Source of the DNA: Thiotrichaceae bacterium | GTDB lineage: Bacteria > Pseudomonadota > Gammaproteobacteria > Beggiatoales > Beggiatoaceae | Reading direction: 5' to 3' | NCBI GenBank assembly: GCA_011391085.1 | Contig: JAABRD010000028.1 | Location: forward strand, 1 to 64,000 | Length of the DNA stretch: 64,000 nucleotides | Shown: piece after piece, positions 34,601 through 43,481 of the stretch | Numbering within the stretch: position 1 is the first letter of the stretch | Layout: each line of letters begins with the position of its first letter | Position numbers and translations under genes: made by a program | The notes under the pieces: generated by a model | Told to the model about the DNA's origin: nothing | What the model saw: only the letters and a program-made list of their open reading frames with translations | The model's database searches: none

Positions 34601-34764
34601 GGTAGTGATGCAATCTGGGTGAAATATCGTGCGGTTTCTCTTCGTCTTGAACTCTGATTGAGATGATTAAATGAGGGCTATGAAAGGAGGCTTGACTAAT
34701 CATAGTTCATCTGAAAATCATTCTAATCAGAGTTCAGACAGTGAACCCTCATTGCATCTCTACC
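34601..34764. mobile_element. Family B element (CTGGGTGAAATATCG subtype) with 8-bp duplication AATAGTTG
   Basis: GGTAGTGATGCAATCTGGGTG start and CATTGCATCTCTACC end, with AATAGTTG on both sides (34593-34600, 34765-34772). The interior arms GAACTCTGATTGAGATGATT / AATCATTCTAATCAGAGTTC form a stem. The same subtype occurs at 38588, 41768 and 50927. Confidence 0.78.
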
Positions 34765-34806
34765 AATAGTTGATGATAATCATGCCGTAGGTTTTGAGAA
34801 ACTCAG

Positions 34807-34940
34807 GGGGTACGCAACCGCCGGTATTTACCCCACCCCAACCCTCCCTGTACGCGGGGAGGGAGTCCCCCCCGTGTACGGGGGGCATGGGGTGATAGTG
34901 TGTAAAATCAAATAATTACAAAAACGATTGCATAAGTCCT
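34807..34940. repeat. Family D palindrome
   Basis: GGTACGCAACCG start and GATTGCATAAGTCCT end with a CACCCCAACCC/GGGGGCATGGGGTG interior; inverted orientation relative to 12760-12888, with which it shares the GATAGTGTGTAAAATCAAAT stretch. Confidence 0.6.
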
Positions 34941-34953
34941 AAAACCTTGACTC

Positions 34954-35055
34954 GTCTCGAGTCACGGGCTGACCCGTCTCGAGTCACGGGCTGACCCGTC
35001 TCGAGTCACGGGCTGACCCGTCTCGAGTCACGGGCTGACCCGTCTCGAGTCACGG
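34954..35055. repeat. Tandem 22-bp repeats GTCTCGAGTCACGGGCTGAC+CC
   Basis: Four perfect 22-bp units (34954, 34976, 34998, 35020) and a partial fifth (35042). There are no spacers, so it is not CRISPR. Each unit contains an XhoI-like CTCGAG centre. The rest of the 33993-35462 gap holds only the repeats listed, a CATTATTCATT microsatellite (about 35145-35175) and a DUF29 relic. Confidence 0.85.
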
Positions 35056-35176
35056 TGTGGGTGGAACAGACATTCAACAAGTATAAATAAATAATGAATA
35101 ATGACCAAACCAAAGCAGGACCGCTAACGAAAGCCTATTTTCCATTATTCATTATTCATTATTCATTATTCATTGT

Positions 35177-35335
35177 TTGAAAAGACAGTTGACGGAAGCC
35201 GTACACAAGGCTTATCCTAAAGCGGTTACCTTAGCCGTAGATGAAACAGGATTGCCAAGGAAAACATTTCTGTCACTTTGCCCTTATTCGTTGGAACAAT
35301 TATTAGATAAAACTTTTTATCCCCATCTTGAATAA
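35177..35335 (+). pseudogene. C-terminal relic of a DUF29-family protein
   Basis: Reads LKRQLTEAVHKAYPKAVTLA, VDETGLPRKTFLSLCPYSLE, QLLDKTFYPHLE and stop. The TGLP-x-x-TF-x-x-x-CPYS-x-EQLLD-x-x-F-P pattern is the conserved end of DUF29 proteins. The N-terminal two thirds are missing, replaced by microsatellite sequence. Confidence 0.7.
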
Positions 35336-35354
35336 TGTCGAAAATTAGGTAGTT

Positions 35355-35428
35355 AGGACTTATGCAACAATGCCTTAGAAACTCAATTTCTTAAAGAAAC
35401 GGAGTTTCTGTGGTGCAGTTGCATAAGG
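35355..35428. repeat. Short family D-like hairpin
   Basis: AGGACTTATGCAAC...GTTGCATAAG ends enclosing a GAAACTCAATTTCTTAAAGAAACGGAGTTTC stem, 35 bases before the malyl-CoA lyase-like gene. Confidence 0.5.
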
Positions 35429-35462
35429 TAAGTTAATATATCAACACACGAGGAAAAACCAA

Positions 35463-36443
35463 ATGAGTGCCACTATCATTGAACAAGCCACCCCACGTTT
35501 ACATCGTTCTGAATTAGCCGTCCCTGGAACTAATCCCAAGTTTTTTGAAAAAGCCGCGCAATCTGAAGTCGATTGCATTTTTCTGGATTTGGAAGATTCC
35601 ATCGCCCCCGATGAAAAAGAGGCAGCCCGCAAAAATATTGTGGCCGCGTTAAACGAAATTGATTGGGGCACCAAAACTATGTTGGTGCGAATCAATGGGT
35701 TAGACACCCACTACATGTACAAGGATGTGATTGACGTCGTGGAAAACTGTCCACGGTTGGACATGCTACTGATTCCTAAAGTGGGCGTGCCTGCGGATGT
35801 TTATGCGGTGGACATGTTAGTGACGCAAATTGAACAGGGAAAGAAACGGACCAAACGTTTAGGGTTTGAAGTGTTAATTGAAACCGCTTTGGGCATGGCC
35901 AATGTGGAAGCCATTGCCCAATCTAGTAAGCGGTTAGAAGCCATGAGTTTTGGTGTCGCTGATTTTGCCGCTTCGACCCGGGCGCGAACCACCGTCATTG
36001 GCGGCGCCCATCCAGAATATGGCGTGTTGACCGATAAAAATGCCGATGGCAGTCCACGAGAGTTTCATTGGAATGACATGTGGCATTTTGCCCAGGCAAG
36101 AATGGTGGTAGCTTGTCGGGCGTATGGATTACGGCCCATTGACGGGCCGTTTGGAGACTTTAGTGACCCAGATGGTTATGTTGCGGCCGCCAAACGGGCC
36201 GCCATTTTGGGTTATGAAGGAAAATGGGCAATTCATCCTTCGCAGGTTGCCCTGGCCAATCAGGTATTTAGCCCTTCCGATGCGGATGTGACCAAAGCCC
36301 AACGTATTTTAGAAGCCATGGAACAGGCAAAACGAGAAGGGAAGGGGGCAGTGAGTTTGGATGGTAGGTTGATTGACATTGCGAGTATCAAAATGGCCGA
36401 AAATTTGCTTTCCAAAGCGAAGGCAATTAAGAAATCTAGCTAA
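35463..36443 (+). CDS. mcl1: L-malyl-CoA/beta-methylmalyl-CoA lyase (HpcH/HpaI family)
   Basis: A 326-residue CitE/HpcH-type lyase. LHRSELAVPGTNPKFFEKA, VDCIFLDLEDSIAPDEK (Mg ligands), MLVRINGLDTHYMYKD, FEVLIETALGMANVEAIA, MSFGVADFAAS and KWAIHPSQVALAN track closely with Mcl1 of the ethylmalonyl-CoA and 3-hydroxypropionate pathways. It would cleave or form (S)-malyl-CoA or beta-methylmalyl-CoA. A CACGAGGAAAAACC ribosome site precedes the ATG. A second family member follows 444 bases downstream. Pathway assignment is inference, since no other enzymes of it are in the window. Confidence 0.82.
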   Translation: MSATIIEQATPRLHRSELAVPGTNPKFFEKAAQSEVDCIFLDLEDSIAPDEKEAARKNIVAALNEIDWGTKTMLVRINGLDTHYMYKDVIDVVENCPRLDMLLIPKVGVPADVYAVDMLVTQIEQGKKRTKRLGFEVLIETALGMANVEAIAQSSKRLEAMSFGVADFAASTRARTTVIGGAHPEYGVLTDKNADGSPREFHWNDMWHFAQARMVVACRAYGLRPIDGPFGDFSDPDGYVAAAKRAAILGYEGKWAIHPSQVALANQVFSPSDADVTKAQRILEAMEQAKREGKGAVSLDGRLIDIASIKMAENLLSKAKAIKKSS

Positions 36444-36509
36444 TATTTGGGGGCTGGGTTTTCAAAAATTGGAAGGTTAGGAATAGGAGACGTTTTTCAG
36501 AGAAACGCT

Positions 36510-36820
36510 GGACTAGAGGCTTTAGAGAAAGGTTTGGATTAGAGGCTTCAGCCGGAAGGTAGCGGATTGGCGAATGAAAAATTCCCCAAAATTAACCGAC
36601 AGGTGGAGTAGAGGCTTCAGCCGGAGGGGGGCACTGCGATTTCAATTCTGTTCCATTCCCACCGGCTAAAGCCTCTAGTCCACCATGACTTTCGACATTA
36701 ACCGACAGGTGGACTAGAGGCTTCAGCCGGAGGGGAGGCACTGTGATTTCAATTTTGTTCCCACCGGCTAAAGCCTCTAGTCCACCGTGACTTTCTAATG
36801 GACTAGAGACTTCAGCCTCC
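36510..36820. repeat. GACTAGAGGCTTCAGCCGG repeat block
   Basis: The 444-base gap between the two lyase genes is filled by copies of this repeat in both orientations, including a duplicated ~100-bp unit (36595-36690 and 36705-36796: AACCGACAGGTGGA...GCACTG, GATTTCAATT...CACCGGCTAAAGCC). No gene is supported. Confidence 0.7.
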
Positions 36821-36887
36821 GTTGTTCTGGAGACGACGACTCTCTTAACCATCCAAAATTAAACTCGGACCCCCAGGAGGACCATTT

Positions 36888-37808
36888 ATGTTATCACAAA
36901 ATATTCGTCCGCGCCGTTCCGTCCTATACATGCCAGGGTCTAACACCCGGGCATTGGAAAAAGCGCGAATTTTACCGGTAGACAGTTTGATTTTTGATTT
37001 GGAAGATGCGGTTGCACCTGAAGCTAAGGTACAAGCGCGGCAAGGTGTCATAGCTGCCGTCACGGAAGGGGGGTATAAACAACGAGAAATCGTGGTGCGG
37101 GTCAATGGTTTAGACACGCCTTGGGGACGCGATGACATTGCGGCGATTGCCAAGTTACCCATCCAAGGTGTACTCTTGCCCAAAGTGAACATACCCACCC
37201 AAATTGAACAAGCCATCGAGTGGCTTGATAAAAATGGAGGGGAGGCAACCTTACCCATCTGGATGATGGCAGAAACGCCGCAAGGTATCTTGAACATTGA
37301 TCGCATTGCGGGATGTCATCGACGATTGGCCGTCATTATCATGGGCACTTCGGACCTCGCTAAAGATATGCGAGTTCGTCATACCAAAGATCGCATTGGC
37401 CTCTTAGTGCCATTAAGTCTTTGTGTGATGGCGGCCCGGGCACACGGTCTGGAAATCATTGATGGTGTTCATCTCAATTTGGATGATGAAGACGGTTTCC
37501 AAGCCGCTTGTACACAAGCACGCGATTTGGGTTTCGACGGCAAAACGTTGATTCATCCCAAACAAATTGAAGTGGCTAACCAAATCTTTGCCCCTAGTGC
37601 AGTGGAAGTCAAACAGGCCCGTGAAATTCTGGGCGCGTGGGAAGAGGCACAGAAACAAGGCAAAGGAGTGGTGGTGGTCAATGGTCGATTGGTGGAAAAT
37701 CTCCATGTCGAGGAGGCTAAACGTTTGTTAGCGTTGGCCGGCGTCATTGGAGAACGGAATGGTAACGGAAATGGGACCAAGGAAAATGGTGTTCATCATG
37801 ACAATTAA
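36888..37808 (+). CDS. HpcH/HpaI-family lyase or malyl-CoA thioesterase (Mcl2/CitE-like)
   Basis: A 306-residue paralogue: RPRRSVLYMPGSNTRALEKA, VDSLIFDLEDAVAPEAK, IVVRVNGLDTPWGRDD, LPIWMMAETPQGILNID, IIMGTSDLAKDMR and KTLIHPKQIEVANQIF. The family includes (S)-malyl-CoA thioesterase (Mcl2), citramalyl-CoA lyase and CitE-like proteins, which I cannot separate by eye. GGAGGACC precedes the ATG. The tail is low-complexity (GERNGNGNGTKENG). Pairing with the Mcl1-like gene favours Mcl2 (inference). Confidence 0.78.
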   Translation: MLSQNIRPRRSVLYMPGSNTRALEKARILPVDSLIFDLEDAVAPEAKVQARQGVIAAVTEGGYKQREIVVRVNGLDTPWGRDDIAAIAKLPIQGVLLPKVNIPTQIEQAIEWLDKNGGEATLPIWMMAETPQGILNIDRIAGCHRRLAVIIMGTSDLAKDMRVRHTKDRIGLLVPLSLCVMAARAHGLEIIDGVHLNLDDEDGFQAACTQARDLGFDGKTLIHPKQIEVANQIFAPSAVEVKQAREILGAWEEAQKQGKGVVVVNGRLVENLHVEEAKRLLALAGVIGERNGNGNGTKENGVHHDN

Positions 37809-37810
37809 GG

Positions 37811-37926
37811 GGTAGTGATGCAATGTGGGTGATATTCATAAGAGTTGCCCTCACCCCCGGCCCCTCTCCCAGAGGGAGAGGGGCCGGGGGTGAGGGTAAA
37901 AATATCACCCACATTGCATCACTACC
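37811..37926. mobile_element. Family B element with target duplication CAATTAAGG
   Basis: GGTAGTGATGCAATG...CATTGCATCACTACC, flanked by CAATTAAGG at 37802-37810 and 37927-37935 (nine bases match). It begins two bases after the stop codon of the lyase gene. The interior is the CCCTCACCCCCGGCCCCTC palindrome. Confidence 0.8.
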
Positions 37927-37979
37927 CAATTAAGGTAGTTGCAAACAGATTTGTTGAAGTTTAATTTCAAGGGGACATT

Positions 37980-38414
37980 ATGCTAATCAAAAGCGTTTTA
38001 GAACAAAAACCACGCAGTGGCGTGATAACAATAGGCGTCACCCAAACGGTACTCACCGCTATCCAGAAGATGTGTGACGAAACCGTGGGGGCGTTGCTAG
38101 TACACTCTGAAAAAGGGGAGACGGTGGGAATCTTAACCGAACGCGATATTTTGCGGTTTAGTGCCAAGCGTGCTATGGAATTAAGTGAAGTGCCCATCAG
38201 TGCCGTGATGAAGAAAAATCCCGTCGTGGTCACCCCAGACACGACACTTGACCAAGCACAATCTATTATGACGGAGAAACGCTTTCGTCATCTGCCCGTG
38301 GTCGAAAATGGGAAAATTGTTGGCATGGTGTCCATTGGCGATTTAGTGAAAGCTAAACTGACCGAGACGATGGGAGAGGTTAAACATCTTCTGGATTACA
38401 TTGCTAATGCTTAA
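37980..38414 (+). CDS. CBS-domain pair protein
   Basis: A 144-residue protein made of two CBS motifs: residues about 10-70 (VGALLVHSEKGETVGILTERDILR) and 78-135 (MKKNPVVVTPDTTLDQAQSIMTEKRFRHLPVVENGKIVGMVSIGDLVK). Such stand-alone pairs bind adenine nucleotides and tune other proteins. An AAGGGGA ribosome site precedes the ATG. Its partner is not evident here. Confidence 0.9.
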   Translation: MLIKSVLEQKPRSGVITIGVTQTVLTAIQKMCDETVGALLVHSEKGETVGILTERDILRFSAKRAMELSEVPISAVMKKNPVVVTPDTTLDQAQSIMTEKRFRHLPVVENGKIVGMVSIGDLVKAKLTETMGEVKHLLDYIANA

Positions 38415-38442
38415 CCAGACGGTTAAAGACGGTGAACTTTAG

Positions 38443-38578
38443 GGTAGTGTTGCAAAGGTAATGGTTATGGGTTTTGGAGTACGGAATTGATTCCGCTTGA
38501 AACGGAATCAATTCCGTACTCCAACGGAATTAATTCCGTACTCCAAAACCGCTATACCATTACTTCTGCAACACCACC
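38443..38578. mobile_element. MITE-like element, GGTAGTGTTGCAAAGG family (family C), duplication GAACTTTAG
   Basis: Inverted ends GGTAGTGTTGCAAAGGTAATGG / CCATTACTTCTGCAACACCACC, trimmed here to their outer bases, flanked by GAACTTTAG (38434-38442, 38579-38587). The interior repeats GGAGTACGGAATTGATTCCG in inverted form. A family B element is inserted directly against its right flank. Confidence 0.78.
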
Positions 38579-38587
38579 GAACTTTAG

Positions 38588-38752
38588 GGTAGTGATGCAA
38601 TCTGGGTGAAATATCGTGCGGTTTCGCATTGGTCTTGAACTCTGATTGAAATGATTAAATGAGGGCTATGAAAGGAGGATTGACTAATCAAAGTCCATCT
38701 GAAAATCATTCTAATCAGAGTTCAGACAGTGAACCCAGATTGCCTCACTACC
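38588..38752. mobile_element. Family B element (CTGGGTGAAATATCG subtype) abutting family C
   Basis: GGTAGTGATGCAATCTGGG start and TTGCCTCACTACC end. The left flank is ACTTTAG of the family C duplication and the right flank (GTCTCTAT) does not match, so one of the pair has lost its target copy. Together the two elements fill the gap 38415-38792. Confidence 0.65.
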
Positions 38753-38792
38753 GTCTCTATGAAACTACCCGTTTCACGTTTCCTAATTTGCG

Positions 38793-40091
38793 TTAAACTC
38801 TCATTCCTTCAAACAATCCGATTACTTCCTTCTGAATCCCAGGTATTCTACTTCGTAACTCTTCGGCCACTTCATAACGCCTATCAAACACTTCCTGCAA
38901 CTGCTTTAACACTTCTTCATTACAATTACCGCGCAAGTCAATCACCGCTTCGCCTAAGCCAACTGAGTCAAAAACGCCTTTAAACTTCTGACTATAAGCG
39001 AGTCCAATCGCAGGAACGTTTTGTGACAACGCCGCAATACAGGCGTGCATTCGGGTCCCTAAGAAAAAGTCACATTGTCCGATCAGATATTTGACTTGCT
39101 TATGATTCAGTGTCTCTTGAAGAAGCAAGAGACGATCTGGATAATGGCTTTTCAACTTCTCATACAGGCTTTGACACGCCAGGGGGTCACTTTCAGCGGT
39201 CTTCTCACTGAAAACATGAGACACTAACACGAGAACATGATTGGGAGTGGCTAAAAAATGATGTACCAGTTTCTCCATTAACACGCGATAATCATCCCGA
39301 ATCCCGAAGCGTTGTTGGGCTTCCAGTCCACCGTTATAGACCAGACCGCTGACATTGAGTCCAATGACGGTATGTCCTTGGCTTTTCAGTTGTGCCAATT
39401 GCAAAATCAGAGGAATTTCAGGTTTCTCGGCATCCAGGGTGAAGGCCACGTCGGGGATGAATTTAAGATTTTTGAGGTCCACCTGAGACCCCAGCAGCGT
39501 TTTGAGGTCTTCAATACTTTGACGGTCTCTGGAATAGATGACGGTGGCCCGGGTTAGTAGGTAGCGGGCAAACCGTTGGGCAATGGGACTGTAAAAGGGT
39601 CCGTAGGTTTGGGGCAATAAGATAAGTTTCGTGCCACACCAGAGAAAGAGGAGTTTGGGGAGGGCATTGAGGATAAATTTGCGGGTGCCGTAAATGTCAC
39701 TGAAACTGTCGCCGGCGGTAATGTCAAAGGCGAGATCGGTTTCTAGCAGTTGTTTCAAATACGGATTCCAGGCTTGTAGGCGCTTTTGCAACCAGGCAAA
39801 GGGAAAGAGTTTGAGGAGGAGGGCTTGGAAAAGGAGTTTATAGAGATGGTTGGAACGGAACACGTTTTTGTTGAGGCGCAGTCCCATTCTGTGAATGGTG
39901 AATGCCTTTCCCAAGAGGCTGATGGTTTGTGTTTCTTCATGATGTTGGGCGCGTAACGTGACGTGGGCATTGGGCCAGTGGGTGAAGATACATTTGAGGC
40001 TGGATTCGGCTAGGGCATTGACGCCCATGTTAGCCGTTTCAAAAGTGGCGCCGAGAAACCAGAGATTGGGGGAGGATGTGGAGGTTTTCAT
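38793..40091 (-). CDS. Polysaccharide pyruvyl transferase family protein
   Basis: A 432-residue protein with the CsaB/WcaK-type layout: GATFETANMGVNALAESSLKCI at the start, FDITAGDSFSDIYG, LLPQTYGPF, ATVIYSRDRQSIEDL, FIPDVAFTL, HVLVLVSHVFSEK and DFFLGTRMHACIAALSQNVPAIGLAYSQKFKGVF near the end. It would add pyruvate ketals, or act as a related glycan-modifying transferase, during surface polysaccharide assembly. It is the last gene of the flippase/ligase cluster. Confidence 0.85.
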   Translation of the reverse strand: MKTSTSSPNLWFLGATFETANMGVNALAESSLKCIFTHWPNAHVTLRAQHHEETQTISLLGKAFTIHRMGLRLNKNVFRSNHLYKLLFQALLLKLFPFAWLQKRLQAWNPYLKQLLETDLAFDITAGDSFSDIYGTRKFILNALPKLLFLWCGTKLILLPQTYGPFYSPIAQRFARYLLTRATVIYSRDRQSIEDLKTLLGSQVDLKNLKFIPDVAFTLDAEKPEIPLILQLAQLKSQGHTVIGLNVSGLVYNGGLEAQQRFGIRDDYRVLMEKLVHHFLATPNHVLVLVSHVFSEKTAESDPLACQSLYEKLKSHYPDRLLLLQETLNHKQVKYLIGQCDFFLGTRMHACIAALSQNVPAIGLAYSQKFKGVFDSVGLGEAVIDLRGNCNEEVLKQLQEVFDRRYEVAEELRSRIPGIQKEVIGLFEGMRV

Positions 40092-40121
40092 AGTGATAGT
40101 GGTGGTGGTCCAGCATTCGTA

Positions 40122-41744
40122 TTAGGACGGTTTGGATGGTTTAATTTTTTGAATAAGGCGTTGGAGGCGTTGTTGTACAAATTGGTGTAAGCGCGTTTTT
40201 TCGTCAGTAGTGAAAATGAGGCCATAGATAATCAGTCCGGTGATAAGAGTATACACCATGCCACTGATGAGGACGAGACCGATTGCATTCCAACGGTCTG
40301 TCATGGCCATCGTCACATAGGGGGTCAGTGGCCACAGGAGTAAGTAGGCAATGCCGTAAGGTACAAGGCTAGGGAGGATAGCCTTGGTTAAAAAAGTGAG
40401 TTGGGGGACCCCGATCCGGTGGTTGTTACTGGTTAGGTAAAGGAGTGCGCTAAGGGAGGTCGCAATGGTAATGGTGGTGGTAATGGTGATGAGAGTGGTA
40501 CCAAAGAAATACAGTCCTGTCAAGACAATAATGGTGGTGAACGTTAGCCGACTGAAAGAGTAAATAAGGTTATTGGCGGGGTTGTCAATCCCTTTGAAGT
40601 AAGAGGAACCGGGACCTGTGAGAACGTGTAGGTGTTGAGAAAGGGTGTAAATGGTCAAGATGGTAGCCACAATTTGAAATTCCGGTTTGGTACCTAACCA
40701 GGCGACGATGATGGGGGAAGCGAAGGCCGCTAGAAAGCCCATGAGGAAACCCGTTATGAGGCCAATTGTGCGGGACCCTTCGATGTAGAGTTGAATCATT
40801 TCTTGGTGGCGTTGTTGACCGTACATGTAGGTGGTTGCAGGTAAGTACACAGCGGTCATGGAGGAGGGAATGGTGACGGCCATGACTGGGAATCTGGCAC
40901 CGAGTCCCAGAAGGGCAGTGGCTTGCATCCCCAGAAAGCTACTGGTGATTAACTTGTCCACCGTATTTAGAAAAGTGCCAATGATGCCAGCGACTTGGAC
41001 AATCGCCCCAAATCGGTAGAAGACTTTAAAATAGGCGGTGTCAAAGTTTTTGGGGGAGATTGAAAGGCCAGGCACGGCTTGATAGGACATGATGATATAG
41101 GCCAGCGTACTGACTAGGTATCTGACCACTTGGGCATAGAGAAGCGCGTAAATGCCGAAGCCGTTGAAGAGAAGGAGGACGCTGAGGGATGCTTCTAAGA
41201 AGAGTCCTAGAATAAACACGGAGGTGGTTTCAGAAATCTTTTGAAGCCCATTTAACATACGCATGAAGGCGCCACCAATACTCATTTGAAACATGAGGAT
41301 GCAAGCGGTGCTGAAAAACAGAACCGTGGCAGTGTGTTGCAATTCCGGTGGAATTCTGAAAATGGTTTGTACCAGCGGGTCTAAGAGATACCAGAAGAGG
41401 GTTAGCGAGAGGAGGCTGATGCTGGTGACCAGAATGATGCCTGTCGAAAGGAGGCCGCTGATTTTGGGAATTTCCTCTTTGGCGTGATATTCTGCCACAT
41501 AGCGAACATAAACATTGGTCACTCCAACTGCGCTTAGGTTTAGGTAAGTGATGAGGGTAAAGCAGATGGTCCAAATGCCATATTCTTCCAGACTGACAAA
41601 ATGAAGAATGATGGGAGGGAGGAAGAGGCGTACAAATAGGTTGATAACGTTGGAAAAAATGGTAGAGAAGAGGTTTCTCGATACCAGTCTTTTCATTTCA
41701 CGTTTGTCGATAATTTTGGGGTGTGAAGGTTCTTTGGAGTTCAT
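40122..41744 (-). CDS. Polysaccharide flippase (MOP superfamily, Wzx-like)
   Basis: The start is the ATG giving MNSKEPSHPKIIDKREMKRL (540 residues); 12 further codons upstream derive from a microsatellite. About 12-14 hydrophobic segments; LFSTIFSNVINLFVRLFLPPIILHFVSLEEYGIWTI is the typical N terminus of Wzx/RfbX proteins. It would move undecaprenyl-linked repeat units across the inner membrane, working with the Wzy/ligase-type gene upstream. Confidence 0.85.
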   Translation of the reverse strand: MNSKEPSHPKIIDKREMKRLVSRNLFSTIFSNVINLFVRLFLPPIILHFVSLEEYGIWTICFTLITYLNLSAVGVTNVYVRYVAEYHAKEEIPKISGLLSTGIILVTSISLLSLTLFWYLLDPLVQTIFRIPPELQHTATVLFFSTACILMFQMSIGGAFMRMLNGLQKISETTSVFILGLFLEASLSVLLLFNGFGIYALLYAQVVRYLVSTLAYIIMSYQAVPGLSISPKNFDTAYFKVFYRFGAIVQVAGIIGTFLNTVDKLITSSFLGMQATALLGLGARFPVMAVTIPSSMTAVYLPATTYMYGQQRHQEMIQLYIEGSRTIGLITGFLMGFLAAFASPIIVAWLGTKPEFQIVATILTIYTLSQHLHVLTGPGSSYFKGIDNPANNLIYSFSRLTFTTIIVLTGLYFFGTTLITITTTITIATSLSALLYLTSNNHRIGVPQLTFLTKAILPSLVPYGIAYLLLWPLTPYVTMAMTDRWNAIGLVLISGMVYTLITGLIIYGLIFTTDEKTRLHQFVQQRLQRLIQKIKPSKPS

Positions 41745-41767
41745 GGGAGAATGAATAATGAATAATG

Positions 41768-41957
41768 GGTAGTGATGCAATCTGGGTGAAATATCGCACG
41801 GTTTCGCGTCGGTCTGGAACTCTGATGGAGAGGATTAAATGAGGACTCTGATAAGGAGATTTTACTAATCATATAAGGAGATTTTACTAATCATAGTTCA
41901 TCTGAAAATCATTCTAATCAAAGTTCAGACAGTACACCCCCACATTGCCTCACTACC
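41768..41957. mobile_element. Family B element with 8-bp target duplication GAATAATG
   Basis: GGTAGTGATGCAATCTGGG...TTGCCTCACTACC flanked by GAATAATG (41760-41767, 41958-41965). It contains a short internal duplication AGGAGATTTTACTAATCATA. It lies in the leader of the flippase gene. The rest of the 41745-42074 gap holds a GAAACTCAGTTT...AGCTGAGTTTCT hairpin (about 41988-42019). Confidence 0.78.
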
Positions 41958-42074
41958 GAATAATGAATAATGGATAACTCACCATAGAAACTCAGTTTGC
42001 TTTCCGAAGCTGAGTTTCTTCGCCGGGAGGTTTGCACTCTACCAAGCCTCTAGTTCACCATAATTTCTCCATTA

Positions 42075-43478
42075 TCACATTATTCTACGAAATTGAAAAG
42101 GTAACGGGCTAGAATAAGTCGCCATAGAAACATGACGGATGGCTGTAGGTGAAGTCTGTAAATAAGCATCAGTCCAACCAAAAAGAATAAATAACAAGGT
42201 CTGGTGTGTGCCCCCTAATGCCACAGTAGCGAGACAGAAACCTGTGCCAACGAGAATACCCAATAACGTAAGGTCAAGCCCCCGATTGGGCATGGCCGTA
42301 GCAGGCTGTTGTATCATACGGAAAAATAAGCGAATGGGTAGATATAAAAATAACAGAAGAAGACACATAACGGCAATGAAGCCATGGTTTAAAGCCAATT
42401 GCAGATAGGTGTTATCTATTGACCATTGGGCTTTGTCTTGTGGCCAACCTAGCCGCCCCCATCCCAGCGCCCACTTTTCCATCACAATTTCTCCATACGT
42501 GGTATACAATTCAAAACGGTATGCAACAGTTTGGCGTTCTCTGGAACTTTCGAGGGCTTCTTCCCGGTCCACAGAGGCAAATTGTTCAACAGCGGTTTTG
42601 GCAACGAGACCTAATATTATCACTCCTATGAGTAAAGTTGCAATCACTAGAAGTCGTTGAACGGGTTGTTTGAACCAATTTATAACAATGGCCAATATAA
42701 AAATGAGAATGGCCGCGAGAATAGCAGATAGCCAGGGTGCACGGGCCAACGGTGTAATCGCCCCCAACAGAAGAATAAGAGTGAACGTTTTGGCAGGGGG
42801 GAACTTACTCGGTAGCCATTTCATTTTAGCAGGCCACGCTTGGTTCCATTCTAGCCACCGTTGCAGACGAAAACCTATGAACATAATGAGACCCGCGTAA
42901 ATCGAATGACCAAAGGGGCCTTCCGCACGGGTGAAGCCCCAACGGGTTTCAATGTCGCGAGTCCAGCCACTGCCAAAGAAGTTGCCCAGGAATCTTTGCC
43001 ACAGTGTATATTTCGGATTGGTGACCATTTCTAATAGAAGAAGGATTGAGATAATGGCTAACACGATAACAATCACCTTTGCAAAATCTATTCTCAATCC
43101 AGCAGATTCAACGGATTTAGCGAGGATGTAGGGAAACAGGACCGACAAGATCATGGTGGCCATTAAGTTTTGCGCCAATTTATAACCATAGCTGTGGTAT
43201 TCAGAAAGACAGGTTAACAACACCAGGGTAAAGACCAAGACATCGGTGAAGGAGAATTTCCAGCCGGGCATTCCGCGTCTGATGAACAGTAGCATGAGGG
43301 GAACAATCGCGGCTTCAGCAAAACTTGGGTTGGGGATGACAGGAATGTCCCATTGGAAATAGTAAGGAAACCAGAGCAGAATGGGAAGATAGGCATAGAC
43401 AAAAGCCCACTGGGCTGATCGACTGGTAGCCAGGTAAGTTGCCCAAAGGGCTGGGAAGATGACAATTGCAGAACCCAT
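42075..43478 (-). CDS. O-antigen ligase/polymerase (Wzy_C-type)
   Basis: A 467-residue membrane protein with about 11-12 hydrophobic segments. A long periplasmic loop between residues ~300 and 370 contains VAYRFELYTTYGEIVMEKWALGWGRLGWPQ and DNTYLQLALNHGFIAV, the pattern of O-antigen ligase and Wzy families. Its start lies three bases after the lipB stop, so the two are cotranscribed. It probably polymerises or ligates the surface polysaccharide handled by the flippase. Confidence 0.85.
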   Translation of the reverse strand: MGSAIVIFPALWATYLATSRSAQWAFVYAYLPILLWFPYYFQWDIPVIPNPSFAEAAIVPLMLLFIRRGMPGWKFSFTDVLVFTLVLLTCLSEYHSYGYKLAQNLMATMILSVLFPYILAKSVESAGLRIDFAKVIVIVLAIISILLLLEMVTNPKYTLWQRFLGNFFGSGWTRDIETRWGFTRAEGPFGHSIYAGLIMFIGFRLQRWLEWNQAWPAKMKWLPSKFPPAKTFTLILLLGAITPLARAPWLSAILAAILIFILAIVINWFKQPVQRLLVIATLLIGVIILGLVAKTAVEQFASVDREEALESSRERQTVAYRFELYTTYGEIVMEKWALGWGRLGWPQDKAQWSIDNTYLQLALNHGFIAVMCLLLLFLYLPIRLFFRMIQQPATAMPNRGLDLTLLGILVGTGFCLATVALGGTHQTLLFILFGWTDAYLQTSPTAIRHVSMATYSSPLPFQFRRIM

Positions 43479-43481
43479 ATC

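Noticed and set aside
34954-35055. Possible CRISPR array
   Set aside because: The 22-bp units are directly abutting with no spacers and there are no cas genes.
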